64,000 nt of DNA from NCBI RefSeq assembly GCF_003385845.1, contig NZ_QRDJ01000006.1:988068-1052067 (forward strand), written 5' to 3'. Shown piece by piece: positions 36,634-45,424 of the stretch. Position 1 is the first letter of the stretch. The number at the start of each line of letters is the position of its first letter. Source of the stretch: Kushneria indalinina DSM 14324. GTDB taxonomy: Bacteria > Pseudomonadota > Gammaproteobacteria > Pseudomonadales > Halomonadaceae. Position numbers and translations under genes: made by a program. The notes under the pieces were generated by a model. The model saw only the letters and a list, made by a program, of their open reading frames with translations. It did not search any database and had not been told where the DNA came from.

Positions 36634-36679
36634 AGCGTGCCGCGTCATCGCAGATCTCCTGCGATAGCATCGGCACGCT
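36634..36679 (-). ncRNA. Candidate structured leader (L20-type) between infC and rpmI
   Basis: On the minus strand a two-part hairpin: outer arms AGCGTGCC / GGCACGCT (plus-strand 36634-36641 and 36672-36679), an internal loop, then inner arms ATCGCA / TGCGAT (36647-36652 and 36660-36665). It lies wholly between infC and rpmI, where L20 autocontrols rpmI-rplT in E. coli. Match to the known L20 binding fold has not been tested. Confidence 0.45.
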
Positions 36680-36697
36680 CGTTAAACTGCCCGCGGA

Positions 36698-37237
36698 TCA
36701 CTTTTTCCTGGGGGCCAGCATCATGATCATTTGCCGGCCTTCCATCTTCGGACGCGATTCTACAACAGCAAGGTCATCCAAGTCATGTTCTACACGCTCC
36801 ATGAGCTTGCGTCCGATATCCTGGTGCGCCATTTCGCGACCACGAAAGCGCAATGTGACCTTGCCCTTATCGCCTTCCTCAAGGAAACGAGTCAAATTCT
36901 TGAGCTTGACCTGATAATCACCTTCATCAGTGGCAGGCCGAAATTTGACTTCCTTGATCTGGATCTGCTTTTGCTTCTTCTTCTGAGCAGACTTCTGCTT
37001 TTTCAGTTCGAACTGATGCTTGCCGTAATCCATGATCTTGCAAACGATCGGATCGGCATTGGATATCTGCACGAGATCAAGCCCAGCCTCTTCAGCCTTG
37101 GCAAGCGCCTCATTCATGGGCACAACACCCAGCTGCTCGCCCTCGCTATCGATAAGCCGAACTTCATCCGCACGAATGCGGTCATTTATGGGTGCGCGCT
37201 TTTCCTGAGGGCGCCCACGTTGGTTATTTCGCTTGAT
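36698..37237 (-). CDS. infC: Translation initiation factor IF-3, with a non-canonical AUC start
   Basis: A 179-residue initiation factor that checks start codons and splits ribosomes. N-terminal domain ([17 protein letters not shown]), lysine-rich linker helix ([23 protein letters not shown]) quoted here as [13 protein letters not shown], and C-terminal domain ([14 protein letters not shown]) are all typical. There is no in-frame ATG or GTG near the expected start. A GGAG sits eight bases before the codon ATC at 37237-37235, which is followed by AAG; E. coli infC starts AUU-AAA at the same place. A TTG at 37243 is in frame but only two bases from GGAG. I therefore choose ATC. A rare start codon lets IF-3 repress its own synthesis. 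Confidence 0.95.
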   Translation of the reverse strand: MKRNNQRGRPQEKRAPINDRIRADEVRLIDSEGEQLGVVPMNEALAKAEEAGLDLVQISNADPIVCKIMDYGKHQFELKKQKSAQKKKQKQIQIKEVKFRPATDEGDYQVKLKNLTRFLEEGDKGKVTLRFRGREMAHQDIGRKLMERVEHDLDDLAVVESRPKMEGRQMIMMLAPRKK

Positions 37238-37269
37238 CGTCAAGTCTCCATTGCTGAAAAGAAATGCTG

Positions 37270-39168
37270 CTATCTACGTTCGGTATCAAGTCTGGCAAGA
37301 AACTCGGAAACTGTCATGGTTCCCAGATCCTCACCAGTCCGCGTTCTGACAGCAACGCTATCTGACTCCACTTCCTTATCGCCGATGACCAGCAGATAAG
37401 GCACCTTCTGGAGCGTATGCTCACGAATTTTAAAACCGATCTTCTCATTCCTCAAGTCCGACTTGACACGAAGGCCGGCTTGTTGCAATCGCTCGGTCAG
37501 CGCCGTGGCATAGGACGCCTGTGCATCGGTAATATTGAGCACCACGACCTGCTCCGGCGCGAGCCACAAGGGCAACGCTCCTGCATGATGCTCCAGCAGG
37601 ATACCGATGAAACGCTCGAATGATCCGATGATGGCACGGTGAAGCATTACCGGTGTATGGCGATTGCCATCTTCACCCACATATTGCGCCCCAAGGCGGC
37701 CGGGCATCATGAAATCGATCTGCATGGTACCTACCTGCCACTCACGGCCCAGGCAGTCCCGCATATGATACTCGATCTTGGGACCATAGAAGGCACCTTC
37801 ACCCGGCAGTTCCTGCCACTGGACATCACAGGCCTTGAGCGCAGCACGCAGCGCGCCTTCAGCCTTGTCCCACTCTTCATCAGTGCCAATACGCTTTTCG
37901 GGACGCAGAGCAATCTTGACGTCGATATCGTTGAAACCGAAGTCTTCGTAGACCTTGAGCGCCTGACGATGAAAATCGGTGACTTCCGGTTCGATCTGAC
38001 GCTCAGTGCAGAAGACGTGACCATCATCCTGAGTAAAGGCGCGCACTCGCATAATGCCATGCAGGGCACCTGAAGGTTCATTGCGATGACACCCGCCGAA
38101 CTCTCCGTAGCGAATGGGCATTTCACGGTAGCTGTGAAGACCGGAATTGAACACCTGAACATGTCCCGGACAGTTCATCGGTTTGAGCGCGTACTCACGC
38201 TTTTCCGATTCGGTAAAGAACATGTTTTCCGAATAGTTATCCCAGTGACCGGACTTCTTCCAGAGACTAACGTCCATGACCTGAGGACAACGGATCTCCT
38301 GATAGCCGCCGTCGTGATAAACACGGCGCATGTATTGCTCGACCGCCTGCCAGATGGCCCATCCACGTGGGTGCCAGAAGACCATACCCGGTGACTCTTC
38401 CTGCTGATGGAAGAGATTGAGCTGACGCGCAAGCTTGCGGTGGTCGCGCTTTTCGGCTTCTTCAATCCGTTTGATGTAGGCATTCAACTGCTTCTTGTCT
38501 GCCCAGGCCGTACCATAGATGCGAGTCAACATGGTATTAGAGGCATCGCCACGCCAGTAGGCGCCGGCCAGCTTCAGAAGCTTGAAGGACTTTAGATGCC
38601 GTGTGTTGGGAACATGGGGTCCCCGGCACATGTCCGTATATTCCTTGTGGTGATACAGCCGTATGGTCTCACCCTCGGGAATACGAGAAACAATATCCTG
38701 CTTGTAGGGTTCGTCTCTTGCGACAAAAGCTTTCAGCGCCTGATCGCGATCGACGTACTCCCTTGAGACGTCATAACCTTCGTCGATCAGTGCACGCATG
38801 CGCTTTTCGATATTTTCAAGATCATCACTTGAAATGGACTGGCCGAAATCAATGTCGTAATAAAAGCCTTCATTGATGACAGGGCCAATGGCCATTTTGG
38901 CATCGGGATAAAGCTGTTTAACGGCATGCCCAATCAGGTGTGCACAGGAGTGGCGAATGATCTCGAGCCCCTCCTCATCCTTTGCAGTCACGATGGCAAC
39001 TGCTGCGTCATGATCAACAACATCGGCCGTATCCACCAGTTGCCCATCAATTTTGCCGGCTATGGCAGCCTTGGCCAGACCGGCACCAATGGACTCGGCG
39101 ATTGCCATTATGGACACGGGAGATTCAAATTGACGCTGGCTACCGTCAGGAAGCGTGACGACGGGCAT
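37270..39168 (-). CDS. thrS: Threonine-tRNA ligase
   Basis: A 632-residue class II synthetase. It has the N-terminal TGS domain ([19 protein letters not shown]), the editing domain ([19 protein letters not shown], in part [10 protein letters not shown]), the zinc-binding catalytic core ([31 protein letters not shown] in part) and a C-terminal anticodon-binding domain ([10 protein letters not shown]). It is the first gene of the seven-gene translation operon that ends with ihfA; infC starts 32 bases after its stop. In E. coli ThrRS represses its own message by binding an operator that mimics tRNA-Thr; I did not establish one here in the 39169-39381 leader. Confidence 0.98.
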   Translation of the reverse strand: MPVVTLPDGSQRQFESPVSIMAIAESIGAGLAKAAIAGKIDGQLVDTADVVDHDAAVAIVTAKDEEGLEIIRHSCAHLIGHAVKQLYPDAKMAIGPVINEGFYYDIDFGQSISSDDLENIEKRMRALIDEGYDVSREYVDRDQALKAFVARDEPYKQDIVSRIPEGETIRLYHHKEYTDMCRGPHVPNTRHLKSFKLLKLAGAYWRGDASNTMLTRIYGTAWADKKQLNAYIKRIEEAEKRDHRKLARQLNLFHQQEESPGMVFWHPRGWAIWQAVEQYMRRVYHDGGYQEIRCPQVMDVSLWKKSGHWDNYSENMFFTESEKREYALKPMNCPGHVQVFNSGLHSYREMPIRYGEFGGCHRNEPSGALHGIMRVRAFTQDDGHVFCTERQIEPEVTDFHRQALKVYEDFGFNDIDVKIALRPEKRIGTDEEWDKAEGALRAALKACDVQWQELPGEGAFYGPKIEYHMRDCLGREWQVGTMQIDFMMPGRLGAQYVGEDGNRHTPVMLHRAIIGSFERFIGILLEHHAGALPLWLAPEQVVVLNITDAQASYATALTERLQQAGLRVKSDLRNEKIGFKIREHTLQKVPYLLVIGDKEVESDSVAVRTRTGEDLGTMTVSEFLARLDTERR

Positions 39169-39381
39169 AGGTTATCCTTCCTTGTTTCAGTGGTGACCGC
39201 TACCAGGAGTCACTTGAAGTATTACATTGTCAGCACAGCGCAGGGAATGCGCCATGGAACTGGCAGGCGTGGGGCAAGTTATCAAGCCGAAACGCAAACT
39301 AGCAAAGAGTGGTGAATGGCGTCCAGTCAATACATATAAATCGTAAAGACAGCCGGCCTCTGCTCGGGGAATATTGATATA

Positions 39382-39409
39382 AAAAGAGGGCGCCGAAGCG
39401 CCCTCTTTT
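39382..39409 (-). terminator. Terminator of the OmpA-like gene
   Basis: Perfect 12-bp stem AAAAGAGGGCGC / GCGCCCTCTTTT; on the minus strand the loop is UUCG, a very stable tetraloop, followed by a U-tract. It starts 22 bases after the OmpA-like stop codon. Confidence 0.92.
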
Positions 39410-39431
39410 ATCAGATGGCAATCAGTAAAAT

Positions 39432-40367
39432 TTACTGATTGTTACCACCATTCTGGCCAGTACGATCCATTACCTGACCATTTTCACCCAGCGGATGAAC
39501 TTCAGTACGACGGTTCTCTGCGCGGCCTTCAGCTGTGTCGTTGCTGGCTACCGGACGCTCTTCACCGAAGCCGAGGGCTTCCATGCGGTCAGAGGAGACA
39601 CCCTGAGAAGCCAGGTATTCACGGACAGAGTCCGCACGACGCTGGGACAGATCCTTGTTGTAGGAAGCGCTACCAACGGAGTCGGTGTGGCCTTCCAGAC
39701 GGACACGAACCTGTTCGTTGCTGTTCAGCTTCTCGGCAACATCATTCAGGGTCTGTTCGGCATTGGAGGTCAGCTGTGCGGAATCAAACTCGAAGTTGAC
39801 ATCGCGCAGTACCAGCGCAGCCGGGCAGCCCAGTGCGTTGACCTGAGTGCCAGCCGGAGTGTTCGGGCACTGGTCCTGATAGTCCGGCACGCCGTCACCA
39901 TCGGAGTCCAGCGGGCAGCCGCGTGAATCAACCTCTACACCAGCCGGGGTACCCGGGCACTGGTCAAGGTAATCCGGCACGCCATCACCATCGGTATCGA
40001 TCGGGCAGCCCTTGGCATCAACGGCAACGCCGGCCGGTGTATTCGGGCACTCATCGCGAGAATCCGGTACGCCGTCGTTGTCAGAGTCCAGTTCACGGCT
40101 ATCGCCACCAGAGCAAAGCAGAGCAGCTGCTGTTGCACCGGCAGTCGCGCCGATGGCGGCACCAGTTTCTTCATCGTCATTGCTGCTGACACCGTAACCG
40201 AGGCCACCACCGATCAGGCCACCAGCCAGACCGCAGACGAAAGGAGAAGAGTACCAGGAATCACCGCTGGAAGAAGCACCAGAAGATTGTTGACCTGAGC
40301 TGGCGCAGCCGGCGAGACCCATTACGAGAGCAGATCCCAGCAGCAAGCCAGTTGTTGATTTATTCAT
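39432..40367 (-). CDS. OmpA-family outer-membrane lipoprotein with three TSP3 calcium-binding repeats
   Basis: A 311-residue envelope protein. The signal peptide ends in lipobox LAGC. A glycine-zipper-like region (GLAGGLIGGGLGYGVSS; GAAIGATAGATAAALL) follows, then three 30-residue thrombospondin type 3 repeats (DSDNDGVPDSRDECP, DTDGDGVPDYLDQCP, DSDGDGVPDYQDQCP), each with an Asp-rich calcium loop and a cysteine pair. The C-terminal OmpA domain has NFEFDSAQLT and the peptidoglycan-binding LEGHTDSVGSASYN...RRADSV. There is no eight-strand barrel, unlike OmpA. It probably ties the outer membrane to the wall, with calcium-stiffened spacers. Good promoter region upstream and a strong terminator suggest high single-gene expression. 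Confidence 0.92.
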   Translation of the reverse strand: MNKSTTGLLLGSALVMGLAGCASSGQQSSGASSSGDSWYSSPFVCGLAGGLIGGGLGYGVSSNDDEETGAAIGATAGATAAALLCSGGDSRELDSDNDGVPDSRDECPNTPAGVAVDAKGCPIDTDGDGVPDYLDQCPGTPAGVEVDSRGCPLDSDGDGVPDYQDQCPNTPAGTQVNALGCPAALVLRDVNFEFDSAQLTSNAEQTLNDVAEKLNSNEQVRVRLEGHTDSVGSASYNKDLSQRRADSVREYLASQGVSSDRMEALGFGEERPVASNDTAEGRAENRRTEVHPLGENGQVMDRTGQNGGNNQ

Positions 40368-40710
40368 GCAAGACTCCTTCTTTTTTGCAACGCTAGGGCA
40401 ACGATGTTGTTACTAAGCGGTTCCGAGTATAGGCAACGCCAACACCACTAGAAAGTTTTTCTTCTACTGAAAAGAAAAGCATATCAAGCGCATTGGAACC
40501 AGCTTGTGACCACCCTGCTTTGGTCTCTCGGAACCACCACACGCTGCCATGATGAAAAACGCGTCACTGGCAATCCATTGTGACGTATTCGAACACTGTT
40601 TTCGCACTGAAAGCGCTGAAAGTCAAACCCTGTTTATTGCATTGATTAAATTTCAGGTTAATTGCTTCGAACTTCAAAAAAACAGTTCTTCTTGAAAGCA
40701 CACTTCATTA
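40368..40710. promoter_or_regulatory. Intergenic region upstream of the OmpA-like gene
   Basis: These 343 bases are AT-richer than the surroundings and hold no credible gene. They must carry the promoter of the OmpA-like gene on the minus strand and the 3' end of the DUF2489-like message. I could not assign a specific operator. Confidence 0.4.
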
Positions 40711-41181
40711 TTAATGCATTGCAACATGATCAGTCCGCCTGATCAGCTTACGAGCCGCCTGAAGAATATCCGCCTCATGCTTGTCGACGACCTGCAGCCG
40801 ATGTTGATCTTCCTGCATTCTTTCACGTGCGGTCAGCGTGGAGCGCGCCTGATGCGTATGTAAATGGGCAGTGTTGTCACTGACGAGCGCAATCACCGCG
40901 AGCTCTTCATCTTCCCACCAGCCGGCATCAAGGATATCGATGATGACACGGGCACGCAGACATCCCTCTGCAAGATCCATCTGCCCCTCCTGCATGGCAC
41001 GCCCTATGACATTAAGATTGGACAGACACTGATACTCGGCCTGCGCCTGCTCTTCTTCCTGACGTTGCCTGCGACGACGCAATTCGCGAGACATACGCCA
41101 GATAACTGCCAGCAGGACGCCAACAATCACAAGCGCCATGCCTAAAAGTGACATTGCCCAGATTTGTGACACGGTATACAT
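40711..41181 (-). CDS. DUF2489-like membrane-anchored protein
   Basis: A 156-residue protein with one N-terminal membrane segment (WAMSLLGMALVIVGVLLAVIW), a strongly basic stretch (RRRRQRQ), then a soluble helical domain with IGRAMQEGQMDLAEGCLRARVIIDIL. The pattern of a short anchor followed by AMxEGQxxLxEGCLR matches what I recall as DUF2489 of gammaproteobacteria; function is unknown. The start is uncertain: ATG 41181 lies only two bases from a good AAAGGAG, and ATG 41196 precedes it. It lies 95 bases after the glycosyltransferase gene on the same strand. Confidence 0.7.
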   Translation of the reverse strand: MYTVSQIWAMSLLGMALVIVGVLLAVIWRMSRELRRRRQRQEEEQAQAEYQCLSNLNVIGRAMQEGQMDLAEGCLRARVIIDILDAGWWEDEELAVIALVSDNTAHLHTHQARSTLTARERMQEDQHRLQVVDKHEADILQAARKLIRRTDHVAMH

Positions 41182-41276
41182 CACTCCTTTAAGCATGGGT
41201 TCGATAAAAACCCTATGGAAACGGTTCCAGCTTGACCAAATCCCGCAAACAGCAGCCCCAAAGGAGGCAACACTCG

Positions 41277-42425
41277 CTATCTGCCAGCTTGTTCAGTGCC
41301 AAGCGCCCTGAAAGCGGCAATCAGCTTTTTTTGTTGCTGCTCATGGGAGTAGTTTCTGGCCAGGGTAGACAGCTCCCTGCTCAACGCATCACGTCTGGCG
41401 CCGTCTTCAAGAAGTGCATGAGCACCTCGCGCCCACCCCTGAACATCCATGGCATCCAGCACGAGCTCAGGATAGCGGTCTTCCAAAAGCTCTGCACAAC
41501 CGACACCCGAGGAAAGCATCACCGGCGTTCCACACGCCATGGCTTCCAGCGCGACGCGACCAAACTCTTCGATGTAGGCAGGCAGCATAAAAATATCCAG
41601 CGCACCGTAAAGCCTTTCCACATCACTCACGGTTGAGCGCCAGACAAACCGCTCGGCAACCCCGAGTGTGTCAGCCATATGCTGCCAGGGTGAAGCATCA
41701 TCCTTGCCGACGACAAGAAAGCGACAGCGACTCGGCATCAATTCATCCAGCTCAGCCGCCAGCTTCACAAAACCTTCCACGTTACGCTTTTTAAAGTTGC
41801 CGGAAGTTACCAGCCCTATCAGAAATTCCCCGGGGGCGGCACCCAACGACCGACGAGCCTCCTCTCTGTCGGCGCGAGCCCGCTCCGGATAGAACTGCTC
41901 GGGGTCATAGCCGGGATAGCTGATATCGATCTTGTCAGGAGCAATGTCATAACGGGCCGTCAGATCATTACCCATCATTTTTGAATTGACGGCCACGCGG
42001 CGAAAGCGCTTTCCATTGAGCACATGGTCATGGATGGCGGCAACTTCATGATGCTCGGGTAGTGCCCGGCCATGGATGGCCTGGCTTGCCAGATGCACGC
42101 AGTTATGCAGATATACGACATCAGGCGTTTCCACATCGCCATGGCTTACCAGCAGAGCTGGCGAATGTCGGCGTGTCCATGACTGCACACGGCTGTTGAA
42201 CCAGAAACGCCGACGGGCACCCTTGAAAGGCCAGCGTCGGGTCTTGACCAACCGCGCGCCGGCACGCGCTACCAGATCGGAATTGCCTCGCTCGGCGATG
42301 ATCACCACCTCATAGCCCAGCGCGATCAGTGCCGATGTCTGCTCGAGGGCATTTCGACTGGCCCCTGTACTTTTCTCTACCTGGCGAATGGCGATGGCGG
42401 CCAGAGGTTTTGCATGTTCTGTCAT
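41277..42425 (-). CDS. Glycosyltransferase family 4
   Basis: A 382-residue GT-B enzyme. The nucleotide-sugar domain shows LVTSGNFKKRNVEGFVKLA, LVVGKDD, and the E-x7-E motif EEFGRVALEAMACGTPV. The N-terminal acceptor domain begins IAIRQVEKSTGASRNALEQT. It resembles lipopolysaccharide-core or capsule transferases, but the acceptor is not evident. It lies downstream of galE on the same strand with a 226-base gap, so a link to UDP-galactose-derived surface sugar is possible but unproven. Confidence 0.87.
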   Translation of the reverse strand: MTEHAKPLAAIAIRQVEKSTGASRNALEQTSALIALGYEVVIIAERGNSDLVARAGARLVKTRRWPFKGARRRFWFNSRVQSWTRRHSPALLVSHGDVETPDVVYLHNCVHLASQAIHGRALPEHHEVAAIHDHVLNGKRFRRVAVNSKMMGNDLTARYDIAPDKIDISYPGYDPEQFYPERARADREEARRSLGAAPGEFLIGLVTSGNFKKRNVEGFVKLAAELDELMPSRCRFLVVGKDDASPWQHMADTLGVAERFVWRSTVSDVERLYGALDIFMLPAYIEEFGRVALEAMACGTPVMLSSGVGCAELLEDRYPELVLDAMDVQGWARGAHALLEDGARRDALSRELSTLARNYSHEQQQKKLIAAFRALGTEQAGR

Positions 42426-42651
42426 TCAAAAAGCGCCCAAACAGCAGTATCAGCGAACGTGTTTTCACTGGCAGCAATCAACATTCAAAACGCCGAAATC
42501 TGCGTCGGTGCCCTGATGCCAGCCCCGGCCACCTCCCAGGGGGGCATCGTGACCGTTCGCGCATCATACCATCATGAAACCCTGCCCGAGCCCTTCGGGC
42601 CCGGAGTCTGGCTATCAGCTCACGATGCTCGCATCCGATTCACGAAGGCGT

Positions 42652-43662
42652 CTAATCACTGTAACCGTTGGGGTTTTTCTGTTGCCAGCGCCAGGTGTCC
42701 GCCATCATTTTTTCGAGGTCAAACTCGGCACTCCAGCCAAGCACTTTTTCGGCATGCGCCGGGTCGGCGTAACAGCGTGCAATGTCTCCTGCGCGACGTG
42801 GGTGAAACTCATACGCCACCTTCCGATCGCTGGCCTTTTCAAAAGCCTGCACAACCTCAAGAACGCTGTACCCCTTACCTGTGCCAAGGTTGAAGGTATG
42901 TACCCCATCATGGCGAGACAGATAATCAAGCGCCATTAGATGACCCTTCGCCAGGTCCGTGACATGGATGTAGTCACGGACGCCAGTCCCATCGCTGGTA
43001 TCATAATCATTGCCGAATACTGACAGTACTTCTCGGCGACCGATAGCCACCTGGCTGACAAAGGGCACCAGATTATTGGGTATCCCGTTGGGATCTTCTC
43101 CAATCATGCCACTATCGTGCGCCCCTACCGGATTAAAATATCGCAGCACGGAAATACGCCATTGCGGATCGGAGACGGCAAGATCGTGAAGAATCTCTTC
43201 GACCATCAACTTGGAGCGGCCGTAGGGGTTGGTAGCCGCAGTAGGAAAGTCTTCCTGAATGGGCACTGATTCGGGATCGCCATAGACAGTCGCTGAAGAG
43301 CTGAAAACGATCGTTTTCACACCGGCGCGTGACATGGCCCCACAGAGCACCAGCGTGCCGTTGACGTTGTTATCGAAATAGGCAAGTGGCTTTTGAACGC
43401 TTTCACCCACGGCCTTGAGACCGGCAAAGTGAATGACCGAGTCAATATCGTTATGCTCGAAGATATCATCCAGCAGTGCCGCATCACGGATGTCGCCTTC
43501 CACCCAGCGCACCTCCCTGCCGGTCAGCGTACCGACTCTCTCCAGAGACTTCTGGTTGGCATTACAGAAATTATCCAGTACCAGTACGTCCTGTCCCGCT
43601 TCAAGCAGCGCCAGAACCGTATGCGACCCGATATAACCTGCACCTCCGGTGACAAGAATCAT
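42652..43662 (-). CDS. galE: UDP-glucose 4-epimerase
   Basis: A 336-residue short-chain dehydrogenase-type epimerase that interconverts UDP-glucose and UDP-galactose. The NAD-binding motif GGAGYIGSH is at residues 5-13, and the catalytic SSSATVYG serine and YGRSK tyrosine-lysine pair are intact. The start at ATG 43662 has GGGAGG before it; a longer frame to 43725 is not family-like. Length is normal (338 in E. coli). The nearby glycosyltransferase suggests that it supplies a sugar for surface polysaccharide. Confidence 0.96.
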   Translation of the reverse strand: MILVTGGAGYIGSHTVLALLEAGQDVLVLDNFCNANQKSLERVGTLTGREVRWVEGDIRDAALLDDIFEHNDIDSVIHFAGLKAVGESVQKPLAYFDNNVNGTLVLCGAMSRAGVKTIVFSSSATVYGDPESVPIQEDFPTAATNPYGRSKLMVEEILHDLAVSDPQWRISVLRYFNPVGAHDSGMIGEDPNGIPNNLVPFVSQVAIGRREVLSVFGNDYDTSDGTGVRDYIHVTDLAKGHLMALDYLSRHDGVHTFNLGTGKGYSVLEVVQAFEKASDRKVAYEFHPRRAGDIARCYADPAHAEKVLGWSAEFDLEKMMADTWRWQQKNPNGYSD

Positions 43663-43859
43663 TTGCCTCCCCCTGTGTATTGAGTAGATAAAACGGCTGA
43701 ATGAACACTGCCCCGGAAGGTTCATCAGTGTTCATGGTCGACGAAAGGCGAAAATACAATCGTCTTATATTTCATTATAAACATGAATAAAGTCGAGGAT
43801 TTATGCTGATCCATCGTTTGCCTGTACTTTCACTCAACTTCTGATACCGAGAACAAATA

Positions 43860-45314
43860 ATGCCTGATACGACGACGGATACCGATAAGCCATCCTCGGG
43901 CAAGGCACCTGTCATTGGTCTATGGCTAGGGTTGGCATGGATTGTAATGGTGCTTGTCGTGCCAGCGCCGGAAGGCATGTCAGGCAGTGCCTGGCACTGC
44001 ATTGGCCTGGCGCTTTTGATGGCCACCTGGTGGTCGACCGAAGCGATTCCAATACCGGCCACCTCCCTGCTACCCATTATCCTCGCACCTGCCATGGGCA
44101 TCGGTAGTCTCAAGGAAGTTACCTCAGCCTACGCCGATCCCATTATTTTCCTGTTTCTGGGTGGTTTTTTATTGGGCCTTGCCATGCAGCGCTGGAACCT
44201 CCATCGCCGCATTGCACTGCGCACCCTGATTGTTGTGGGATCCGACCCTAAAAGACAGATTGGGGGTTTCATGCTGGCGACAGGGTTTATCAGCATGTGG
44301 GTTTCCAACACCGCAACGGCCATCATGATGTTGCCTATCGGCACCTCGGTGATTGCCCTTCTTTCCACCAGCAATGAAGGCGAAGTACGTCGGTATGCCA
44401 CAACGCTTCTGTTGGCGATTGCCTATTCCGCCAGCATTGGTGGCGTGGCCACCCTGATAGGTACTCCGCCCAATGCGCTGCTGGCCGGCTATCTCTCCAA
44501 TAACCAGAACATTGATATTGGTTTTGCACAATGGATGGTGGTAGGCCTGCCAGTCTCGATTGCCATGATGCTTCTGGCATGGTGGTGGCTGACCAGACAG
44601 GGCTTCAATCTTGAGCAGAGTGAAGCCGACGGCAACCTTTTAAAGGAAGAGCTTGGCAAGCTTGGTGATATGAGCACTGCAGAAAAGCGGGTTGGCATCG
44701 CCTTTCTTGTGGCAGCTCTTGCCTGGATGACTCGCCCGCTTCTCAACAACCTTGGCCTTGACTGGCTCAGCGATACCACCATTGCCATGACAGTAGGCGT
44801 CGGACTTTTCCTGATGCCTTCAGGGAGCAGCAAAAAAGACAAGCTCATGGACTGGGAAAGCTCGGCGTCGCTCCCCTGGGGTGTATTGCTGCTGTTCGGC
44901 GGGGGGCTGGCGCTGGCAGGCATTATTCAAAGCTCAGGGCTCGCTGCCTGGATTGCCGAGCAGCTTTCGCTTTTCTCGATCTTCCCCCTGGTCGGCCTGA
45001 TTGCCATTGTCGTTTTGGTCATCATTTTTCTGACGGAAGTCACTTCCAATACGGCAACCGCTGCCGCCTTTTTGCCCCTGCTGGGCGCACTGGCCATTTC
45101 CCTGGGGCTTTCGCCACTGCTGATTACTGTCCCCGCCGCCATCGCCGCCAGCTGCGCCTTCATGATGCCTGTCGCAACACCGCCCAACGCCATCGTGTTT
45201 GCAACCGGGCAGATGAAAATTCAGTCCATGATCCGCGCCGGATTGTTCCTCAACCTTGCCGGCACAGTGATCATTACGCTGCTGGTTTATACCCTGGTTT
45301 CCCTGCTCTGGTAA
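43860..45314 (+). CDS. DASS-family (SLC13) sodium:anion symporter
   Basis: A 484-residue inner-membrane permease of the divalent anion:sodium symporter family, which imports C4-dicarboxylates, citrate or sulfate. Both hallmark SNT motifs are present, in WVSNTATAIMMLPIG and TSNTATAAAFLPLL; each half binds a sodium ion in the VcINDY structure. The AMQRW-type N-terminal loop and the C-terminal ATPPNAIVFATGQM motif are also intact. The gene runs toward gltS with a shared terminator. A decayed copy of the same kind of gene lies 1.6 kb downstream (46881-47456). Confidence 0.93.
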   Translation: MPDTTTDTDKPSSGKAPVIGLWLGLAWIVMVLVVPAPEGMSGSAWHCIGLALLMATWWSTEAIPIPATSLLPIILAPAMGIGSLKEVTSAYADPIIFLFLGGFLLGLAMQRWNLHRRIALRTLIVVGSDPKRQIGGFMLATGFISMWVSNTATAIMMLPIGTSVIALLSTSNEGEVRRYATTLLLAIAYSASIGGVATLIGTPPNALLAGYLSNNQNIDIGFAQWMVVGLPVSIAMMLLAWWWLTRQGFNLEQSEADGNLLKEELGKLGDMSTAEKRVGIAFLVAALAWMTRPLLNNLGLDWLSDTTIAMTVGVGLFLMPSGSSKKDKLMDWESSASLPWGVLLLFGGGLALAGIIQSSGLAAWIAEQLSLFSIFPLVGLIAIVVLVIIFLTEVTSNTATAAAFLPLLGALAISLGLSPLLITVPAAIAASCAFMMPVATPPNAIVFATGQMKIQSMIRAGLFLNLAGTVIITLLVYTLVSLLW

Positions 45315-45333
45315 TACTCTTCCTTGCAAACCG

Positions 45334-45366
45334 AAAAGGCCGTCTGCTGCCAGCAGACGGCTTTTT
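45334..45366. terminator. Terminator between DASS gene and gltS
   Basis: Stem GCCGTCTG (45339-45346) / CAGACGGC (45354-45361) extended by A-T pairs, followed by TTTTT on the plus strand and preceded by AAAA for the other strand. It lies between convergent genes. Confidence 0.85.
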
Positions 45367-45424
45367 CACGACTGGATTTCAGAGTCTTCTTGCTTCATTT
45401 CAGATGCAACGAACAGACCCCGTC

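Noticed and set aside
39860..40100. CRISPR-like array
   Set aside because: The repeats are in-frame coding repeats of calcium-binding units with no unique spacers.
42584..42600. Terminator after galE
   Set aside because: GCCCGA/TCGGGC forms a short hairpin but lacks a U-tract on the relevant strand.
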